Positions 26,559 through 34,664 of a stretch of DNA of 64,000 nucleotides are shown here, one piece after another. The translations under genes were made by a program, and so were the position numbers. The stretch's first letter is position 1; each line of letters starts with the position of its first letter. The stretch is from Nostoc sp. XA010 (lineage in GTDB: Bacteria > Cyanobacteriota > Cyanobacteriia > Cyanobacteriales > Nostocaceae), in NCBI RefSeq assembly GCF_020829625.1, contig NZ_JAIVFX010000002.1:434001-498000 (forward strand), given 5' to 3'. Under the pieces are notes generated by a model that saw nothing but the letters and a program-made list of their open reading frames with translations, had not been told where the DNA came from and ran no database searches.

Positions 26559-27940
26559 ATGATGCTGTATCAATAGCTGCTGCTGTACGTGAAGGTAAAG
26601 TTAGCGCGGTGGAAGTTACCAAGGCTGCGATCGCACGAATAGCAGCGCGGGATAATCAACTCAATTGTTTTACGGCTGTCACTGCTGAAACGGCTTTAAC
26701 AGATGCAGCCCGCATTGACAGGGAAATTGCCCAAGGTAATAATCCTGGAACGCTTGCTGGTGTGCCTTTTGCGGTGAAAAATCTCTTTGATATAGCTGGT
26801 TTAACGACTCTGGCGGGTTCAAAAATCAATGCAGAAAACCCAGCAGCAAGCCTTGATGCGACAGCAGTAGCGAAGCTGAAACAAGCTGGTGCTGTGCTGG
26901 TTGGCGCTTTGAATATGGATGAGTACGCTTATGGGTTTGTAACGGAAAATTCCCATTACGGTGCTACTCACAACCCCCATGATTTACAGCGTGTTGCTGG
27001 TGGTTCATCAGGTGGTTCGGCTGCTGCTGTTGCTGCTGGGTTAGTACCGTTAACGCTGGGTTCTGATACGAATGGTTCAATTCGCGTTCCGGCGGCGTTA
27101 TGTGGCGTTTTTGGTTTGAAGCCGACTTACGGAAAGTTATCTCGTGCTGGCGTAGCTTTATTTTCTAGTAGTTTTGACCACATTGGCCCTTTTGCGCGTT
27201 CGGTACAGGATATCGCTACGGTGTTTGATGTGCTTCAGGGAGAAGATGATCGCGATCCAATTTGCACAAAGCGTCCGCCTGAATTGGTTTTACCACAACT
27301 CAATCAAGATATTTCTGATATCAGAATTGCGATCGCAGCTGATTATTTCACTAAAGGCGCAGAACCGGAAGCTTTAGCAGCAGTCCAAAAAGTAGCTCAT
27401 GCAATAGAAGTCACTGAATACGTAACGATACCAGAAGCACACCGCGCCCGTGCTGCGGCGTTTGTGATTACAGCTAGCGAGGGCGCAAATCTGCATTTAA
27501 ATAAATTGCGATCGCGTCCTCAAGATTTTGATTCAGCAACACGTGATCGCTTTTTGGCTGGGGCGTTAATTCCTAGTAGCTGGTATCTGCAAGCACAACG
27601 CTTTAGAAAATGGTATCGCGATCGCGTGCGGGAAGTTTTTCAAAATGTCGATGTGATTCTTGCCCCAACTACACCAATTTCCGCACCGCTAATTGGCCAA
27701 GAAACTATGATTTTGGATGGTGAAGAAATTCTTATCCGTCCTCATTTGGGATTATTTACTCAACCATTATCTTTTATTGGTTTACCAGTTTTATCAGTAC
27801 CAATTCAGCGTCAAAATGCTTTACCTTTCGGTGTGCAATTGATAGCAGAACCATATAATGAAGGTTTAATTTTACGGGTTGCAGCTGCGTTAGAGGCAAA
27901 CGGTGTAGTTACATCACCAGTCCTTTTAAACGCTCTCTAA
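26555..27940 (+). CDS. AtzE-type amidase (amidase signature family)
   Basis: A 461-residue amidase-signature enzyme. The Ser-cisSer-Lys triad sits in the expected places: lysine in VPFAVKNLFDIAG, and the serine-rich block VAGGSSGGSAAAVAAG followed by LGSDTNGSIRVPAAL. The match in order and spacing is to AtzE, which hydrolyses 1-carboxybiuret in the cyanurate pathway. Together with the overlapping DUF4089 gene this is an AtzEG pair. No cyanuric acid hydrolase (AtzD) or allophanate hydrolase is nearby, so it may act on another carboxylated urea or amide, possibly in nitrogen salvage. The tail-to-tail neighbour is a lipoprotein pseudogene. Confidence 0.9.
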   Translation: MNDAVSIAAAVREGKVSAVEVTKAAIARIAARDNQLNCFTAVTAETALTDAARIDREIAQGNNPGTLAGVPFAVKNLFDIAGLTTLAGSKINAENPAASLDATAVAKLKQAGAVLVGALNMDEYAYGFVTENSHYGATHNPHDLQRVAGGSSGGSAAAVAAGLVPLTLGSDTNGSIRVPAALCGVFGLKPTYGKLSRAGVALFSSSFDHIGPFARSVQDIATVFDVLQGEDDRDPICTKRPPELVLPQLNQDISDIRIAIAADYFTKGAEPEALAAVQKVAHAIEVTEYVTIPEAHRARAAAFVITASEGANLHLNKLRSRPQDFDSATRDRFLAGALIPSSWYLQAQRFRKWYRDRVREVFQNVDVILAPTTPISAPLIGQETMILDGEEILIRPHLGLFTQPLSFIGLPVLSVPIQRQNALPFGVQLIAEPYNEGLILRVAAALEANGVVTSPVLLNAL

Positions 27941-27941
27941 G

Positions 27942-28348
27942 TTAATGCAATTCTTGCCCTTGCGAACACCATTCTGCTAAGGGTGTTACAACAGCTTTTG
28001 CCTGTTCTTCGTTTAATATACTTATATATTTAGTACGATTTAAAGCACTTAAACCTCTATCGCGTCTTCATATTCTAAATTTGCAATTACCTTCATTGAT
28101 GCTTCATCATTTTTAAATTCTGCCACTGTGGTAGGCAAAATAGTTACAGGAGAATCCTCATCAGTAGATGCTCCTATATAGATAAATTCTCCTTTTAAAT
28201 TGGTGTATTTTTGCACCTGTACTTTTTGCGGGGGCGGGCATGTTTTAGCTGAAGTTTCAACTTGCGAAGAATTTGAGCATCCTAATAAAACAAATAAAGC
28301 AAGCATAGATTTGATTATTTTTGTTTTAAATTTTGTCGTTTGTATCAT
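27942..28348 (-). pseudogene. Frameshifted small lipoprotein gene
   Basis: The open frame (28049-28348) codes for 99 residues with a lipoprotein signal: MLALFVLLGCSNSS, with lipobox LLGC. The protein stops after EYEDAIEV, but in another frame the following 100 bases read GLSALNRTKYISILNEEQAK and end in LAEWCSQGQELH, which looks like the natural C-terminus. A single indel near 28050-28075 would join both parts. So this is either a recently broken gene or a sequencing error. The role is unknown; a periplasmic or outer-surface lipoprotein is inferred. Confidence 0.55.
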
Positions 28349-28379
28349 TATTTTCTTATTGTTTCGCTTTTATATCCTG

Positions 28380-28889
28380 TTAAATCATATTAAAAGCAGC
28401 TGGATAAACAACTTTTCCTTTATAGCTTTTTTGATAGCTTTGCAGTGGTTTAACCATGAAGAATTCTTCTGGCACTGGAAAGGGAGACTCGATTTCATAA
28501 ACAACAGAAGGCTGAAAGCCAAAGCGAGTATAAAATTCGAGATGACCTAGTACAATTACTATGGCTTCTTTCTTTGCCTCTGCTATTTCTAACCCTGCTT
28601 TTATTAGTGCGCTACCAATACCCTGTCTTTGAAACTTTGGATGAACTGCCAAAGGTGCTAAACCGAGTACCTGTAGTGTTTCTTCACTCACCAGGTCAAT
28701 GTAGCTGAATAAAATATGACCGACTACAACATTTTCAATCTGTGCAACCAGAGAAAGTTCTGGAATATAGCGGTCAGAACGGCGAATTTTCTCTACAAGT
28801 TTAGCCTCATTTTTTTGCCCAAAGGCTAATGTATTCACCTCAGCTATTACTGTGTAGTCTGACAGAGTTTCACAACGGATATTGATCAT
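28380..28889 (-). CDS. GNAT-family N-acetyltransferase
   Basis: About 169 residues from MINIRCETLSDY, whose ATG overlaps the stop of the upstream GNAT gene by four bases (ATGA). The acetyl-CoA loop is HPKFQRQGIGSALIKAGL (QRQGIG is the R/Q-x-x-G-x-G/A motif), followed by VLGHLEFYTRFGF. This pattern is typical of YhbS-like acetyltransferases. It is translationally coupled to a second GNAT gene, which suggests a two-enzyme unit, but neither substrate is known. Confidence 0.88.
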   Translation of the reverse strand: MINIRCETLSDYTVIAEVNTLAFGQKNEAKLVEKIRRSDRYIPELSLVAQIENVVVGHILFSYIDLVSEETLQVLGLAPLAVHPKFQRQGIGSALIKAGLEIAEAKKEAIVIVLGHLEFYTRFGFQPSVVYEIESPFPVPEEFFMVKPLQSYQKSYKGKVVYPAAFNMI

Positions 28890-29392
28890 TTTAAAACTAA
28901 TTCCATAAAAACCCAATTTGCTCGATATTCTAAAGGAATCTCTGTTTTTTCTAAATACGGCTCGATATCTTGAAAGCCAAATACACGATAAAGTGTATGT
29001 GCTTGCTTTGCAAAAGGGGCGCTGTCTAAACGAATCTTTGAGTAACCAATATTAGAAGCTTCATTGATGATAGTTTCTAATAATGCTCTACCGATTCCTT
29101 TTCTGCGAAATTCTGGTCTTACATACATCCTTTTAATTTCGCCAATACCTTCACCAATTTTTCGCAAGCAAGCGCAGCCTGCTATTTTTGCCTCGTATTG
29201 TCCCAAAAGCAAGCGTCCTGAAGGGGGTATAAATTCGTGAAGTTGAGTTATATATTGCTCAAAGAATGTATTCACATCTAAATTGATGCCATGATGGCTG
29301 AATATCAACTTAGTCTCGTTACAATATTCCCAAAACACTTCGTGTATATGAGATTTATGTTCCTCAGTCTCTACCTGCATAATTTTAAGCAA
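28886..29392 (-). CDS. GNAT-family N-acetyltransferase
   Basis: A 168-residue acetyltransferase. The acetyl-CoA motif is RPEFRRKGIGRALLETII (RRKGIG), preceded by CLRKIGEGIGEIKRMYV and followed by FAKQAHTLYRVFGF. It is the first gene of a two-gene unit with the overlapping GNAT downstream. The start MLKIMQVETEEH or the next methionine (MQVETE) are both possible. No regulatory gene nearby; the nrdJ gene starts divergently 257 bases away. Confidence 0.88.
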   Translation of the reverse strand: MLKIMQVETEEHKSHIHEVFWEYCNETKLIFSHHGINLDVNTFFEQYITQLHEFIPPSGRLLLGQYEAKIAGCACLRKIGEGIGEIKRMYVRPEFRRKGIGRALLETIINEASNIGYSKIRLDSAPFAKQAHTLYRVFGFQDIEPYLEKTEIPLEYRANWVFMELVLK

Positions 29393-29649
29393 ACTTTATG
29401 CCTCCGCTAAGTAATTAAATAAAAATCGGTATAAAGAGATTTTACTTATAAATTTATATGTGCTAATTGAAACTTGACTTTGAGATGCTACCCAAGAGTG
29501 AAGGATATTATACATCATAAAATTTTGTTGCAAATAGTACGGCCTATAGCTAGCGTAAAGTGGACAATTTGACAATCTTTAATAGTAAAACCACTTGGCG
29601 TATAGTCATAATCTGTCCGCACGCAACAAGAACGCAAGACACTTAGTAT

Positions 29650-30876
29650 ATGGTTCGAGAACTCGAAAGAAAACGCCAGAGTGCAAAGTTTCCCGAAACT
29701 GCACCGGCTGCGAATCCCGTATTTTTTAGAACCTATAGCCGCCGCACAAAGGCGGGGCTAAGGGAAACATGGGATGAGGTATGCGATCGCACTCTACTCG
29801 GCTTAGTCGAGTTGGGAAAGCTAACTCAAGAAGAAGCTGCCATACTCGATAAAATGCAGCGCAACTTGAAAGCTATGCCCAGTGGGCGCTGGCTGTGGGT
29901 TGGTGGCACAGACTGGATAACCAAGCCAAAGAATTTTTCCGGGGCTTATAATTGCACCTCCACCAATCTCGAAGACTGGAGTGCCTTCGGATTAATGATG
30001 GATTTGGCAATGATGGGCTGTGGTACTGGAGCCGTCCTAGAACCACAATTTATTAACCAGTTGCCCCCCATCCGTAATCAACTGAATGTTACTGTACAAG
30101 GCGAAATTGGCAGTACTCCTGTTCAACAACGGCGTGAATATACTGAAACTCATATAGAAGGCAATAACGTCACTATTCACGTTGGAGATAGCCGTGAAGG
30201 TTGGGTTGAATCATATCAAGCCCTATTAGAACTCTCCACTAATGAACGATTTTCAGGAGAAGTTGAAGTATTAGTTGACATCAGTGATGTCCGTAAAGCA
30301 GGAGAAACTCTCAACGGCTTTGGAGGAGTTGCTAATCCTGTTAAATTACCCGGACTTTATCAGCGTTGTGCTTCCATCCTGAGTAAAGCTGTAGGACGGC
30401 AATTAAATTCAGTTGAATGCTGTCTGTTAATTGATCAAGCTGCTGTAACAATTGTCGCAGGCAATATCCGAAGAAGCGCGGGGATGCGTCAGTTTGATTC
30501 TGGCGATCGCCTAGCAGCCACCGCCAAAGATAATTTATGGCAGCAAGATGAAAATGGCAACTGGCGAATTGATCCAGAGCGTGATGCACTCAGGATGGCA
30601 AACCATACCAGAGTTTTTCACCGCAAGCCAACCTTAGAAGAATGTCTGAATGCCGTTCGTAAACAATATTATAGTGGCGAGGGAGCGATTCAATGGGCTG
30701 GTGAAGCCGTGGCGCGATCGAACATTGATTTGCTGCCAACACAAGCTCTGAAAGTTAATTTTTTGCAAGCTTACGAACAAGGAACAGCAAAACAGTGGTT
30801 ACAGGAACGCTATCCAAATATTGATGCTAATGAGTTAGAACATCGTTTAGCTCGTTACGGTTTAAATCCGTGTGGT
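29650..30876 (+). CDS. nrdJ: Class II (B12-dependent) ribonucleotide reductase, exon 1
   Basis: First 409 codons of a monomeric adenosylcobalamin-dependent ribonucleoside-triphosphate reductase, which makes deoxynucleotides from NTPs with a thiyl radical. Exon 1 holds the first redox cysteine (C102 in GAYNCTSTN) and the thiyl cysteine C408 in NPCG, exactly where the exon ends. Without splicing the frame reads one Lys codon further and stops at TGA (30880-30882). Joined to exon 2 (31165-32238) the protein is 766 residues, near the length of the well studied Lactobacillus enzyme, whose radical cysteine is also numbered 408. No cobalamin riboswitch is visible upstream. Confidence 0.93.
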
Positions 30877-31164
30877 AAGTGATTTTGCCTCACGTTAAAA
30901 ACCTCGCAAAAACGGGGAAAGCTGAGATGCTAATCCCGTGGTAATCAAAGGAACTAAAAAGCCTTTGACACCGTACAGCGTAGAGAGTGAAACTAGATTA
31001 CATCCAAAATTGGTGTCTAGAATATAATCTCTCCAAGAGTGCGGGGGCGGATGTGAAAAACACTTTTATTATCTGAAGTCACATCTGCAAAAGGTACGCG
31101 GAGCTACTGCAAATAATTAAGCAGTAGAACTAGGGGATAAAAAGCCTCTAGGGTAACAAATCTG
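30877..31164 (+). ncRNA. Group I intron (288 nt, no ORF) in nrdJ
   Basis: The interruption separates NPCG from EIIG and lacks an ORF. P1: exon end CGTGTGGT pairs with intron GCCTCACG (30887-30894) in seven of eight positions, with the required U.G at the splice site. P10: GATTTT just before that guide (30881-30886) pairs with the first six bases of exon 2 (GAAATC). Other helices drawn: P2 CCTCG/CGGGG, P5 CAAAGG/CCTTTG, P7-like GAGAG/CTCTC, and P9 stems GGATGTGA/TCACATC, CTACTGC/GCAGTAG, CTAG/CTAG. The intron ends in G, as group I introns do. Group I introns in cyanobacterial reductase genes are known, so the class is not new; the boundaries are read directly here. Confidence 0.9.
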
Positions 31165-32238
31165 GAAATCATCGGCAGTAATTTTCACTGCAATTTGTCA
31201 GAGGTTCACCTCAATCAAATCGACCCACATAACTACAAAGAACAAGAGGAGGCTTTCACTGCTGGGGCGCTATCTGTAGCAGCACTTTTAAATCACAAAT
31301 TCCTGGAACCACGCTATCAATACAGTCGGGAATTAGACCCAATTGTAGGAGTTTCTTTTACAGGTTTATTTGATTTCTTTGTCCATGCTTTTGGTGTTGA
31401 TTGGCTTCGCTGGTGGGAAGCAGGAAGACCTGCAACTCCACAAGGATTAGCTTTCAAGCGTGAGGAAGAAAAATATCTAAGTTCTTGGAAAGAGATTGTA
31501 CATCGGGTAGTTTGGGATTACTGCGATCGCCACAATTTCAAGCGTCCAAATCGTTGTACTACAGTTCAACCCAGTGGCACAAAGGCATTATTAACTAATG
31601 CTAGTTCAGGATGGCATCCCCCAAAAGCGCAAAGATTTATTCGCCGTATCACCTTCGGCAAAAATGACCCAGTAGCCTTAGCTTGTATTGACTACGGTTA
31701 TAACGTCATTCCCTCTCAATCAGACAAGGATGAACAGGGCAATTTGCTCAACGATCCCTTTGATCCACGGGTAAGTGAATGGTTAGTAGAAATTCCTGTT
31801 TCTGTATCTTGGGCTGATTTACCGGGTGCTGATGAAATTGATGTTTCTAAGTTTTCAGCCTTAGCCCAATTTGATTTTGTCCTTCAGGTTCAACGTTGGT
31901 ATGTGACTCACAACACATCAGCAACTTTAGAACTTCGCTCTGATGAAATCGAACCTTTAGGACAGCGCATCTACGAAACTATCCAGAATGATGAGGGATA
32001 TATTTCAGCCGCTCTTTTAGCTCGTTTTGATGATTTGCAATCGTTCCCACGTTTGCCATTTGAACCAATAGATAAAGCAACCTACAATCGCTTAAATCAA
32101 GAAGTGAAAGCACGACGTAAAACAGATGATTTCTGTGCAGTCTTAAGCCGCTACGATTTAGGCGAAATGTCAGAGGCTGGCCCTAGTGGTTGTGACTCTG
32201 ATAAGTGTATGTTTCCCGATCAGCAACCAAGCTCATAA
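31165..32238 (+). CDS. nrdJ: Class II ribonucleotide reductase, exon 2
   Basis: The remaining 357 codons, in frame with exon 1 after intron removal. It starts EIIGSNFHCNLSEV, where C418 is the second active-site cysteine (C419 in the Lactobacillus enzyme), and includes the TVQPSGTKALL nucleotide-handling loop (about residues 543-553) seen in class II enzymes. The C-terminal pair C752 and C757 (CDSDKC) is the shuttle that re-reduces the active site through thioredoxin. Any ATG-based call beginning at MSEV-type downstream codons would be an artefact of the intron. A terminator-like hairpin lies about 370 bases downstream. Confidence 0.93.
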   Translation, partial: EIIGSNFHCNLSEVHLNQIDPHNYKEQEEAFTAGALSVAALLNHKFLEPRYQYSRELDPIVGVSFTGLFDFFVHAFGVDWLRWWEAGRPATPQGLAFKREEEKYLSSWKEIVHRVVWDYCDRHNFKRPNRCTTVQPSGTKALLTNASSGWHPPKAQRFIRRITFGKNDPVALACIDYGYNVIPSQSDKDEQGNLLNDPFDPRVSEWLVEIPVSVSWADLPGADEIDVSKFSALAQFDFVLQVQRWYVTHNTSATLELRSDEIEPLGQRIYETIQNDEGYISAALLARFDDLQSFPRLPFEPIDKATYNRLNQEVKARRKTDDFCAVLSRYDLGEMSEAGPSGCDSDKCMFPDQQPSS

Positions 32239-32310
32239 GGCGAAATGACTATCAACCTGACTTTTCACGGTATCTGAAAAACCTCTCTTCTATTTCTCTC
32301 TCCTAAAAGG

Positions 32311-32461
32311 CTACGGTGTACACATAAGTCGAATTACCCCCTTAATCCCCCCTTATAAAGGGGGAAAAACAAATCTAGTTCCCTCCCCTTATAAAGGGGA
32401 GGGTTAGGGTGGGGTAAAACCTTGGTTAATCAGCTATTTCAGACTTGTGTGTACACCGTAG
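32311..32461 (+). mobile_element. MITE-like element, copy 1, with 9-bp target duplication
   Basis: 151 bp bounded by imperfect 19-bp inverted repeats: CTACGGTGTACACATAAGT at the left, and the complement of CTACGGTGTACACACAAGT at the right. Inside are G/C-run hairpins (AATCCCCCCTTATAAAGGGGG). The flanks CCTAAAAGG (32302-32310 and 32462-32470) are an exact target duplication. Removing the element restores CTCTCCTAAAAGGAGAG, which is present uninterrupted at about 1935-1960. No transposase inside. Confidence 0.85.
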
Positions 32462-32607
32462 CCTAAAAGGAGAGAGACTTTGAATTTTCCCCCTTCCCGT
32501 GTCAGGAAGGGGGTTAGGGGGTTAGGTTTTCGTGGACTTTTCCAAATAACGTGAAAAGTTAAGACTATGAACTTAGCGTAGTCACTATTTATTTATTACA
32601 ATAAATG

Positions 32608-32643
32608 GCAGTGGTTTAATATGACATTAAACCACTGCTTTTT
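32608..32643 (+). terminator. Perfect 13-bp hairpin with U-run, ending just before a start codon
   Basis: GCAGTGGTTTAAT / ATTAAACCACTGC, five-base loop, followed by five T. It is a textbook Rho-independent terminator, presumably for nrdJ, but ends two bases before the ATG of the next gene. See the findings for implications. Confidence 0.85.
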
Positions 32644-32645
32644 GT

Positions 32646-33659
32646 ATGAAAGCTTACGAAATTCAAAGCAACGCCGGGATTGATGCCCTCGCATTAGTCG
32701 ATCGCCCTGAACCAAAACCAACTGCGGGACAAGTTCTCATTCAAGTCAAAGCAACATCCCTAAATTACCGCGATCTGCTTGTGATTGAAGGAGCTTATGG
32801 TTCTGGACAGAAATATCCCTTAATTCCCCTGTCTGACGGTGCGGGGGAAGTCGTGGCGGTAGGCGAAGGTGTGACACGGGTTAAAATAGGCGATCGCGTC
32901 GCTGGTATTTTCTTCCAAGACTGGATTTATGGCTCTTTAACCAAAGAGAAAATGAAATCCGATTTAGGAGGCGGTATCAATGGGATGCTGGCTGAGTATG
33001 TCGTATTACACCAAGATGGTTTAGTAATATTACCTGACCATCTATCATACATTGAAGGCGCAACCTTACCCTGTGCAGCAGTCACAGCTTGGCATGGACT
33101 TGTGACAAAAGGTAATATTCGCGCAGATGATAATATTTTACTACTCGGTACTGGAGGAGTTTCAATTTTTGCTCTCCAGTTCGCCAAGATACATGGTGCT
33201 AGAGCGATTATTACTTCTAGCAGTGATGAGAAATTAGCACGAGCTAAACAGCTTGGTGCTGACGAAACAATCAACTATAAAACAACACCAGATTGGGAAA
33301 AGCAAGTTTACCAATTGACTAATCGCACAGGTGTAGATCATGTAGTAGAAGTAGGCGGTGCAGGTACTGTGCCAAAATCATTGCAAGCAGTCCGTATTGG
33401 AGGACGTATTAGCTTGATTGGCGTATTATCAGGTAGAGGAAGTGAAATTGACCCCATGCCAATACTTTTTAAAAGTTTAACAGTTCAAGGAATTTATGTT
33501 GGCAGTCGGGAAATGTTTGAGGCGATGAATCAGGCGATGCAACAACATAAAATCAAACCGATTATTGATCGAGTTTTCCCCTTCACTGAAGCACGAGAAG
33601 CTTATCATTACCTCAAAAGTGCGGCTCACTTCGGTAAAGTCGTAATTCGTAATCCGTAA
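32646..33659 (+). CDS. NAD(P)-dependent alcohol dehydrogenase / quinone reductase-type MDR
   Basis: A 337-residue medium-chain dehydrogenase/reductase. The N-terminal GroES-like domain starts MKAYEIQSNAGIDALALV and has SLNYRDLLVIEGAYG and SDGAGEVVAVGEGV; the Rossmann domain has LLGTGGVSIFALQFAKIHGA and GADETINYKT. The catalytic zinc ligands of classical alcohol dehydrogenases are not evident (SLNYRDLL in place of CHTD), so it is probably a zinc-free quinone- or enoyl-reductase-like enzyme. No ribosome-binding sequence is visible, because a hairpin and U-run end two bases before the ATG; a leaderless mRNA or hairpin-based control is possible. Full length supports this start. Confidence 0.88.
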   Translation: MKAYEIQSNAGIDALALVDRPEPKPTAGQVLIQVKATSLNYRDLLVIEGAYGSGQKYPLIPLSDGAGEVVAVGEGVTRVKIGDRVAGIFFQDWIYGSLTKEKMKSDLGGGINGMLAEYVVLHQDGLVILPDHLSYIEGATLPCAAVTAWHGLVTKGNIRADDNILLLGTGGVSIFALQFAKIHGARAIITSSSDEKLARAKQLGADETINYKTTPDWEKQVYQLTNRTGVDHVVEVGGAGTVPKSLQAVRIGGRISLIGVLSGRGSEIDPMPILFKSLTVQGIYVGSREMFEAMNQAMQQHKIKPIIDRVFPFTEAREAYHYLKSAAHFGKVVIRNP

Positions 33660-33758
33660 TTTTAAAGAGTTTAATCTTATGTTTCAAGTGGAGTTTAAAT
33701 TCCCACTTGAAACATAGTTATACCAATTGGAAACAAGAATGCGACAAATAGACCATTT

Positions 33759-33786
33759 GTAGAGACGCGATGAATCGCGTCTTTAC
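33759..33786. repeat. Interspersed palindrome GTAGAGACGCGATGAATCGC
   Basis: GAGACGCGAT/ATCGCGTCTT arms with one mismatch in the centre. Same family as 2441-2464. Between the reductase and glutathione transferase genes. Confidence 0.7.
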
Positions 33787-33834
33787 CCAAGGATGTGTTG
33801 CAATCATTAATTGAATTGGTATTATGAATTACGT

Positions 33835-34506
33835 TTAAACAGCAGCGAGAGTAGGCGCAGCGAATTTAGCATACCGCTCAATGTAAAATTCCTTAGAGTG
33901 AGCGATCGCTTTCACAGATTCACGCTCTTTCAAAGCATGTTTCCACTGACGTACACGGGTAAATTCTTCTGGTATCCCAAAACCACGATATTGCTTCAAT
34001 GCAGCCCAACGCTCAAACCAAGGGAAATAGGTGAAATCCACCAAACTAATAGATTCGCCAAACCAGTAAGGGCCTTCCCCAGATAGCTTTGCCAAACCTT
34101 CGTTTTCAATGAATTCCAGGTGTTTGGATAGTTCCTGTTTAGCTTCTTCTTGTTTTTGAGGATCTGAACTCCGCAGAAGGGTAGAAAAAGCGGAAACAAA
34201 TCTAGTATTAGCAAAATCGATCCAGATACGAGCCTGCGCCCTAGCAGCAGGATTGCTGGGTAACAGTGGTGGATTGGGAAATACCTCATCAAGATACTCA
34301 TTAATTACTGCTGATTCCCAAACTCGGTTATCACCATGAGTTAGTGCAGGCACTTTCCCATAGGGAGAAACTTTGGTAAACCCTTCAGGCTTATTCTGCA
34401 AATCAATTTCAATCAAATCGAAGTCGATGCCCTTCTCTTGGAGTACCAAACGAGTACGGTGAGCATAAGGACAAACAACTGCACTGTATACTTTGATTTC
34501 AGCCAT
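33835..34506 (-). CDS. Glutathione S-transferase-family protein (Cys-type)
   Basis: About 223 residues from MAEIKVYSAVVCPYAHRTRL. The N-terminal thioredoxin-like domain has CPYAHR, the active-site cysteine of Omega/DHAR/CLIC-type enzymes, followed by the cis-Pro strand YGKVPALTHGDNRVWES (glutathione-binding, with the E-S pair). The C-terminal helical domain includes RAQARIWIDFANTRF. Such enzymes perform thiol transfer or dehydroascorbate-type reduction rather than conjugation. The 23 residues that precede this methionine in the longer frame are not conserved in style. Confidence 0.88.
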   Translation of the reverse strand: MAEIKVYSAVVCPYAHRTRLVLQEKGIDFDLIEIDLQNKPEGFTKVSPYGKVPALTHGDNRVWESAVINEYLDEVFPNPPLLPSNPAARAQARIWIDFANTRFVSAFSTLLRSSDPQKQEEAKQELSKHLEFIENEGLAKLSGEGPYWFGESISLVDFTYFPWFERWAALKQYRGFGIPEEFTRVRQWKHALKERESVKAIAHSKEFYIERYAKFAAPTLAAV

Positions 34507-34664
34507 GTTTAAGTTCCTTGGTAAATAGGACTTGTTAATCGGTATTGGGAATTGAATTTTCATCCAAAATCCCAAATCTTAAATGGGCATTGGGCATTGG
34601 GAGTGGGGTATTATTTATTATTCTTTCGCTGCCCCCCCTGCCTCCCCTGCCTCCCCTGCTCTAA

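Larger units (their letters stand above)
32239..32645. other. Intergenic region with mobile element and hairpin
   Basis: About 400 bases. It holds the palindromic intergenic repeat (as at 1930), split by the 151-bp element at 32311-32461, then a hairpin with a T-run directly before the next start codon. No gene fits here. Confidence 0.8.

Noticed and set aside
29393..29649. Possible cobalamin riboswitch ahead of nrdJ
   Set aside because: The B12-box sequence (GCCACTG-like) and the long multi-stem leader are not seen in these 257 bases.
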